This document shows positions 57,996-64,000 of a DNA stretch of 64,000 nucleotides, one piece after another. The stretch spans positions 496,001 to 560,000 of the forward strand of contig NC_089425.1 in the NCBI RefSeq assembly GCF_013426205.1. Reading direction: 5' to 3'. The first letter of the stretch is position 1. Each line of letters opens with the position of its first letter. The stretch comes from Metarhizium brunneum. Its lineage: Eukaryota > Ascomycota > Sordariomycetes > Hypocreales > Clavicipitaceae. Made by a program: the position numbers and the translations under genes. The notes below the pieces were generated by a model. That model ran no database searches. It was not told where the DNA came from and worked only from the letters and a program-made list of their open reading frames with translations.

Positions 57996-58715
57996 ATGCC
58001 TATCAACTCCCATCCTTGCCTGCAAGACGCTGTCAGTATGGTTCCCCCAGAGCATAGAAAACGACAAGCTGAAGATTTTGCAGAACTTTTCATGTTAATA
58101 TATACAGAAACAATAAAGCAACACTCGAGTCAAGAACAGGGGGCAGTAATGGTCATCCGAAATGAGCCCCTACAAAGTCAATACGCATTCAATGTTGCCG
58201 CTAGCATATACGAACCATTCCACGAAGTCTTCGGCCTTACTTGTCGACATCTTCATACTTTAGTATTCTTGTGGACAATTATTACACTATTGAGTCAAAT
58301 ATGGCGAACATTACAACAATCAAGGCAATGTCAGCTGCCTCAACCGACCACACAATCGGAACGGCAAAAGCAGCGTGTCAAACTCGCAATACCAATGCTA
58401 TGTAATATTAAGTTACACTTAGTCTGGAGGCCGAAAAAAGGAGGGGGTATAGGAAAACTTGGTGTGTCGCTGACAGATATCAAGCTATTAGTCATTGCAG
58501 AGCGGTCTAGTGACTCGGATTGGTCGCTTAAAGGTCAGGCCAAATTCTATGGAAGTTTGTCTATGATCAAATGCTCGACCGATATTCAGTGGAAACTGAT
58601 ACGGCAATTGTGTCAGAAGCTTCCAAAATATTGGTGGCTGAAGAAAAGGGCACCATTTCAGGGGCTCATGGTCGAAGAGGCATGTATCTCGAATCATGAT
58701 ACGGCCATAGTATAA
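57996..58715 (+). CDS. hypothetical protein, 239 aa, one membrane segment
   Basis: Unrecognised single-exon frame starting at an ATG in good context. A helical N-terminal half with a probable membrane segment (LHTLVFLWTIITLLSQIW) is followed by a Gln-rich loop and a basic C-terminal half (IKLHLVWRPKKGGGIGKLGV, KLLVIAERSSDSDWSLKGQ). No paralog in the window. Confidence 0.48.
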   Translation: MPINSHPCLQDAVSMVPPEHRKRQAEDFAELFMLIYTETIKQHSSQEQGAVMVIRNEPLQSQYAFNVAASIYEPFHEVFGLTCRHLHTLVFLWTIITLLSQIWRTLQQSRQCQLPQPTTQSERQKQRVKLAIPMLCNIKLHLVWRPKKGGGIGKLGVSLTDIKLLVIAERSSDSDWSLKGQAKFYGSLSMIKCSTDIQWKLIRQLCQKLPKYWWLKKRAPFQGLMVEEACISNHDTAIV

Positions 58716-60138
58716 AACGCAGGTTCAACTAGAATATTGCTCATGAACCCGAACCTTGCCTACTATTCAGATAATCTGCAGAGGGTTTCCCACATAGTTT
58801 TCTCGTCTTAAGGGGAGATCAATCACCCTCCCGTATTGGGGAGGTTGAGGTAACAGAAGGTATCTCAAACATAACGTTACCCCTGGGGGCTGCCAACGAG
58901 GAAAATATCATCCCAGAAATTTCCAATGGATCTTGAACCTCTATTGCTGCTGAAGCGATTTCGCTATAAGAGGGCTCGGTAGGCCTTGTGTTTGGCCGTC
59001 CTCTAGTACATTTAACCAGTGGCGGACGAGAATAGCTTTCGTGTTAAAACCACCATCCTTTCACGCACTCATGCTTCGCCCTGCATACGAAGAAGCAATA
59101 CCAGGGCAGGTAGTATGAGCTCCCATGATGTAGCATGCTTACCGAAACCAAGAGCAAAGTTGCCGTTCGGAAGGATCGACGCTGCAAGAGATTAACCGCC
59201 ATTGCGTTGAGGGAGTGGTCTGGACCCAGCTGCAAAAGCACGGGACATCAACTGCAGTTGGGAATAAAGACGGATGGACGGCACAACATCCGCGGTGTAG
59301 AAGGCTGAGACTGTTGAATTGCACTTCACTGGCCGGGACCAGGTTAGGTTGCATGTATGAGTGATGCTTGCCAGCCTTCGGTTGAACTAACCACACCGAA
59401 GAGCACAACCATGCAAAGGACAAGTCACAATTACCATGCTCCCGAGGTCAGCAAACAGTCCCAGGGAGTCAGGCAGCTCGTATTCCCACCGGAGGGCTTT
59501 GCCCTGTTATTCGTTGCGTCGTCCTGGGGTGCGTTATCACAGCAACATCTGCTCTCCCTGTCACTGCGAGACAACCCAACCCATGCAATCCCACGATACG
59601 TCTCTCAAATCACTTCTTCTACTGGCTAAGATATCTGCAAGGCGACCAAAAGGCTGCCATTGCTCGGTGCGAACCACTTTCATCAGAGGCTCGATTGCGC
59701 GGCATAAGAACTGCCCTTAGGAGCCACATTTGTTCGAACCTGGAGCCCTCTCAATGTCTCGTCCCATTCTTACTCTTGAAGACATCCTTAACACAACAAC
59801 TCACCCTGGAGAGCGTATCAGGTGTAGTCCTGTTGTGCGATAAACCCGAAATTCGCAAGCGTCACACGAGAGTATCTCGGAATCATACCCACCCTTAACC
59901 GCCACACGTATACCCCTTAGACTATGGACTCGGCTCCATGGGATACAAAACCACTGTCACAGTCATTGGTGACCAATGAGCAACTCGGAGAAGGTACTCG
60001 TCTCTTGGAACCCACCTCTAGCTGCGATGAAGGCGGCTTTGAGTGCTTCCCGCGCCGTTGCGGCGCTAGCACCGAGTCACAGTGAGTTGGCCCATTACTT
60101 GGAAATGGTAATCCGAGATCTTAAAAGGATGTTGAATT
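58716..60138. other. intergenic region
   Basis: About 1.4 kb. One plus frame, 59976-60161 (SALSASRAVAALAPSHSE and an amphipathic helix), might be a 5' exon of the EST1-like gene, but phases do not join cleanly. Nothing else supportable. Confidence 0.4.
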
Positions 60139-60342
60139 GTGGTGTTAACAGCATTAACTAGTAGGACGTATTCATCCGTCGCGTCAACTGCTCAGCAACG
60201 CAACTTATCACCGATTCCGCTCAGGAGTCGCGTTAGACCAGTTGACAGAGATGAGGACTTCGTCTGCAGTGAAAATCCGGCGAGACCTGGGGGATCTCGT
60301 AAGCACAGAGGCCAGTATTTTGATGCGGCGTCGGGGTCAAGA

Positions 60343-61909
60343 ATGCTTCTGCAACCAGATACTCGGTCCATATCTTCAGACCAGCTTGCCGCCGAAGTCA
60401 ACGGCATCTATGCCGGACTGGTTCTACTCGAGAGCAAATCCATTGAATATGATAGCACACAAAAGGAGACTGACCTAAGTCAAGAGCAATATCACGCATT
60501 AATTTCCCTTCACCGGTCACTTCTCCATGAGCATCATGACTTTCTATTGGCATCCCAGCACCCATCGGCGAGCGCCACGCTCCGAAGACTTGCATCTAAG
60601 TATTTTATACCTGCACGAATGTGGCGTCATGGTATACACTCGTTTCTAGAGCTTCTAAGGCGGAAACTGCCTGGTTCGCTCGAGCATATGCTTACATTCA
60701 TTTATATCGCGTATACCATAATGGCACAGCTATATGAGGCAATTCCGTCGTTTGAGGACACGTGGATAGAGTGTCTTGGTGACTTGGCGCGTTACAGGAT
60801 GGCAGTTGAAGATGATGATATCCGAGATCGAGAAATTTGGACTGGTGTATCAAGATTCTGGTATACCAAGGCTTCGGATAAGATACCAATGACTGGACGA
60901 CTTTATCACCACCTAGCGATTTTGGCACGACAACATGCCCTGCAACAGTTATACTATTATGCTAAATCTCTCTGCGTTCCAGTGCCATTCCCCAGCGCTA
61001 GGGATAGCGTCATGACGCTATTTGATCCCCTCTTGAATGCAAATCCAGGCGCTTCTCAACGTCTGGAGCCAGTTGATGTAGCTTTTGTGCGAGTTCATGG
61101 CATACTCTTCTCTGGCACGCATGAGGATCAGCTCGAGCCAGCGGTGAAGCAATTTCTGGAACTTCTGGATAATCGCATTGGAAGAGAACATGGAAATTGG
61201 CTTGAATCTGGGTAGGAGACGTCATTATATAACATGAGATCTGCAAGCTAACTAGGCTAGGTATTTCATTGGCATCTCATTAAGCTGTCTGCTCCTAAGT
61301 TTTGGAGACGCGTCAAATGTCCTTATGAATGCCGTTTTGAAGAGTCAACAAACAGACGACACTATAATGCTTCCGGATCCGGTGCTGACTGACGCATTCA
61401 AAACGGCGGTGAGATTTACAGCTCGCACGTATGAGATTGTTATTGCTCGGTGGGGTGACAAGAACACGTTTCCCTGCCTTCATACCCTCCTAGTATTCTA
61501 CTGGTTTATGATGGATTTTGACGTAGGGAGACAGTACTTGGAGGGCTCCCTCCCATGGGAACAGACTGCTTTACTACTTAACTATCTGTTACGGACCAGC
61601 GAGTATACGCCACGGTTAGATACTCCGGAAATTCCGTGGCCCGAAGTTGGTAAGGCGCATCCTCTTCCCGAAGACTATGCTATGCGTGGTTTAATCTATA
61701 CCGGAAAATATTTCCCGAAGAACTGGTTTGATAATACGGCGATTGATGATGAAGAAAAGTACTTTGAGCCTGCGTCAACGGTTAGTAAACGTTGCGAAAG
61801 AATCTTATGGCTGGGTTATAGCATGGCAATGAGGAAAAGAAGACTACACTGGGACAAAAACACTAAGCAGTTTTCGGCTAAGAGTAATGAGAGTAATGAC
61901 GACAACTAA
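60343..61909 (+). CDS. EST1-type DNA/RNA-binding domain protein
   Basis: Fungal protein with the EST1/SMG-like DNA/RNA-binding domain (14-3-3/TPR-like helical fold), related to factors in telomere maintenance or nonsense-mediated decay; fungal genomes carry several lineage copies of unknown job. Exons 60343-61211 and 61261-61909 (49-nt intron) give 505 aa. Open frame extends upstream to 60136 without a Met. Diagnostic text: ISSDQLAAEVNGIYAGLVLL, HDFLLASQHPSASATLRRLA, ARMWRHGIHSFLELLRRKLP, FEDTWIECLGDLARYRMAVE, DREIWTGVSRFWYTKASDK, GRLYHHLAILARQHALQQLY and the WIEC/YYAKSL repeat-like helices. After the intron comes FPCLHTLLVFYWFM and LPEDYAMRGLIYTGKYFP. The core is complete; the N-terminus may be longer. 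Confidence 0.82.
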
Positions 61910-62033
61910 TCGACATATCGTGACATTTCCGAGACCTCGAAACCGGCTTGATTAGGCAGTCGTGCTGGGGACTCTTCACGAGGGAAATAAAAGGGAACGA
62001 CGAGCCGATCGCGGTCCGCAAAAGAAACACTTG

Positions 62034-62150
62034 AGAAACGAGCCTTCGAACACCCGAGGAGTCGCAGAACCCGTTTTTGTGCATCACTAATTTGGTCAAG
62101 CTGTATGGGAATGGAGGGAGGTGTAGATTAGCGGCGTCGACACAGACAGC
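62034..62150 (+). pseudogene. relic of the regulator paralog A 3' end
   Basis: 62085-62145 aligns with 51665-51730: both contain TTTGGTCA, CTGTATGGGAA, GAGGTGTA, GATTAG/AGTTAG and GC(G/A)GC(G/A)GTCGA at the coding end and stop of paralog A. Frame is lost. A third regulator copy therefore once stood here. Confidence 0.65.
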
Positions 62151-62575
62151 TAGTTAGAATAGGTAACTGCTATGTAGTCACGGTGCTTGATCCCTTGTAA
62201 TCTGTCGAGACTCGTCCAATTTATTATAAAGTTGCTATTTGCTCGTGTAATTGTTCTTAGGATATTCCTGCCCAGTCTTTGTTAACATGACGCGGGCTCT
62301 CTTCACCTCTCGTTCGGTCCTCGTCTCCCAAAGCTTAGGTTGTTATCCTTTGCACTCCCATATGTTCACCCCGAACTTTGCACCAAGGACACTGTAACCG
62401 AACGCTAATTGTCATCAACTTGAACGTCACGGAAACGGTACATGCACTCAGCATTCAATAATAATCACTTCATAGAAGCCCACCCTTTGCGACCATGTCG
62501 TTATTTGTCTAGGCCTTCTTTACACGACTTCTTCACACCAAGATTTCTTTACGGGAAGGCTTCCTCACGAACACC

Positions 62576-63420
62576 ATGGAAGCAGATCGCAAAGTTGAAA
62601 CAGAACGGCCTAGTAAGTATTTCGTCCCAAAGCCAGCTATTGACTAACAGAATACAGATTGCTCTGTCTGCGCCGTTGCTGAATACAACTTTTATTCCGA
62701 AGTATTTGGAATCCCTTGTCCTCAATGCGGCGAGTGCTTGACTTTGGCGTTTTACAAGGTGGGAGGCTGACCTACACCTGAATCTTGGAAACCTGCTTTC
62801 TCACTTCATGATAGAGTCACTTAATAGTCTGTCACCAGGATGAATTCTTTGTTGCTCATATCTGCAGTGAATGTGAGAACAAAATATGGGAGTGTACACA
62901 GTATGCCTCCTTTGGGTCAGAAGCTTGGGGACAGAATGAGAATTATGCCGACTATACCGAATCCACCCTCAAACACCGTGACACTGTAGAGAGTGTCTTG
63001 ACTGAGTCTAACGCCTACGAAGCGATAGCGGATCCTTCTCAGTCATAGAGGAAAGCCCCAAGGCCAGTCTTCCACACAACAAAGTCCGATGACCTCTTTC
63101 TGCGGCTTCGTGAGGAATTCCAATCGTGGACAACTATCCACAGTTACTTCCCTAGTTGCAAATTGAAGACATTGAGATCCAATTGTTCGAAAGCAAGGTC
63201 GTCTAGATCTTCCTTCAACTCCGACAAGGATAGCATGCTCATTCAACTAAGAGTCCAAGGGATGTCCGGGGACAAGATTGCTGCAAAGATGAAAATGAAC
63301 AGGACTATATTATCAAAACGTCACCGCTACTTATTAGACAAGAAAGATAAGGTCCTGTCGAAACCAGATGCAAAATCTATTTGCCACAAGCGCGAGGACG
63401 GCCAACAAATGGTTCTATGA
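62576..63420 (+). CDS. compact zinc-ribbon plus double Myb/SANT-like protein
   Basis: Spliced model of 218 aa from exons 62576-62612, 62658-62758, 62839-62985 and 63049-63420; introns of 45, 80 and 63 nt have good donors (GTAAGT, GTGGGA, GTAGAG) and branch points (CTAAC). The N-terminal half is Cys-rich with paired Cys (NCSVCAVAEYNF, GIPCPQCGECLTL, HICSECENKIWECTQ), a likely zinc-ribbon fold. The C-terminal exon has two Myb/SANT-like units (SDDLFLRLREEFQSWTTIHS and FNSDKDSMLIQLRVQGMSG followed by DKIAAKM) like those at the end of regulator paralog C. If intron 3 is not removed, the protein stops at 63048 with 115 aa and only the zinc part. It probably binds nucleic acid; no family known to me has this layout. 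Confidence 0.58.
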
Positions 63421-63590
63421 GACTAGATTTCCGCCATGGCCAGCTCGGGTGTGACTTCACCGAGAAGAAGGCACACATTTGGTTCCTGTATGTTGCAATA
63501 ATTGGTTGACAGGATATTCCTATAGCAGACAAAATAAATCAAAGTATGTTACCTCGAGCATCATTCACGTCGTGGTATTCCTCTACTTTG

Positions 63591-64000
63591 TCAAAAAGGG
63601 GTGCTGGTACTTGCAAAAGCTCTGCGTTCTGCGATGTAGGCAGCCATCTTTGCGAGGCATTCTTCTAGGAGTTTCTGAGAGTTATTCAGCTGCCTAATGA
63701 TTTCTTCTGCACTCCACTCGATATCGGGGCACGTCAGACTGTGTCGTCCCGTCCCTTCCATTTGCGGCGCCTCTGACTTCGTGGGTGGCGATGAGCATCT
63801 TGACGTCGTATGGCTCGTTGAGCATTCGTCGGATGTAAGGTTTGACAAGGCCTCGCTTGGTCTACCCTGAGTGAGCTCCGTGGACAGTCGCGAATATGCT
63901 GTAATATCTCGATAGCCTTGTTTTGTTCTGTTCTCGTGCTTGCAAATTTTCCACTCGACGAATTTCTTGTGGTAAGATCGTGGTCTATCATATTGTATCA
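63591..64000 (-). CDS. partial minus-strand gene at right edge (uncertain)
   Basis: Minus frames contain LTTRNSSSGKFASTRTEQNK with AIEILQHIRDC (63850-63985) and then, in another phase, DIEWSAEEIIRQLNNSQKLL with EECLAKMAAYIAERRAFAS, ending at a stop at 63591. An intron starting GTAGACC near 63870 could join them. The second part is a clear amphipathic/coiled helix. The 5' end lies outside the window. Confidence 0.33.
   Translation of the reverse strand, partial: IQYDRPRSYHKKFVEWKICKHENRTKQGYRDITAYSRLSTELTQGRPSEALSNLTSDECSTSHTTSRCSSPPTKSEAPQMEGTGRHSLTCPDIEWSAEEIIRQLNNSQKLLEECLAKMAAYIAERRAFASTSTPF

Noticed and set aside
59357..59720. Overlapping plus frames at 59.4-59.7 kb
   Set aside because: No motif, low-quality composition, and no splice path to the EST1-like gene.
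1..64000. tRNA, rRNA, CRISPR arrays, bacterial-type operons or riboswitches
   Set aside because: None seen; the window is intron-bearing fungal nuclear DNA, and no clover-leaf with B-box consensus was found by eye.

Overview
The window is nuclear DNA of a filamentous ascomycete (Pezizomycotina, probably Sordariomycetes/Hypocreales; the genus cannot be fixed from sequence alone). The reasons are many 45-75 nt spliceosomal introns with GTRNGT donors and CTRAC/CTAAY branch points, fungal-only families (FunK1 kinase, fungal rhodopsin/PTH11-like membrane protein, C6 zinc-cluster regulators, GT34 glycosyltransferase, Tad-like LINE), and a long A+T isochore with the C-to-T/G-to-A signature of repeat-induced point mutation (RIP). 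Gene models below were spliced by eye; exon limits are given in the evidence fields.

Region 1 (1-12.5 kb) is ordinary GC-rich genic DNA, all on the plus strand: a 5'-truncated DHA2-type MFS transporter, a 3-ketodihydrosphingosine reductase-like SDR, a cytochrome P450, a fungal rhodopsin-domain membrane protein and a THEM6-like thioesterase-fold protein. The first three could be the edge of a biosynthetic cluster whose core lies left of the window; this is inference.

Region 2 (12.6-21.1 kb) is a RIP-degraded A+T island with two copies of one repeat at different stages of decay, a transposon coding relic and one intact intronless GT34-like glycosyltransferase gene.

Region 3 (21.1-31 kb) holds a CCHC zinc-knuckle/Myb-like gene with a decayed partial copy behind it, a 5'-truncated Tad-like LINE bounded by a 17-bp target-site duplication, and a large FunK1 kinase gene directly downstream of that insertion.

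Region 4 (31-47 kb) carries a BTB protein, several lineage-type hypothetical genes, an APH-fold phosphotransferase between two paralogous 246-aa genes, and a 724-aa protein. A short C-terminal peptide motif (ES-x3-T/I-GLP) recurs in three unrelated loci here.

Region 5 (47-64 kb) is a segmentally duplicated regulator region: a multi-pass membrane protein gene followed by a C6 regulator gene occurs twice in the same orientation. In the first copy the zinc cluster is broken; in the second there are two zinc-cluster copies in tandem (one decayed, one perfect) and two Myb/SANT-like repeats at the C-terminus. A third relic of this regulator family lies at 62.1 kb beside a compact gene that joins a Cys-rich zinc module to two Myb-like repeats. 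An EST1-type DNA/RNA-binding protein lies between them. The regulator array of region 5 is the best candidate for something undescribed.
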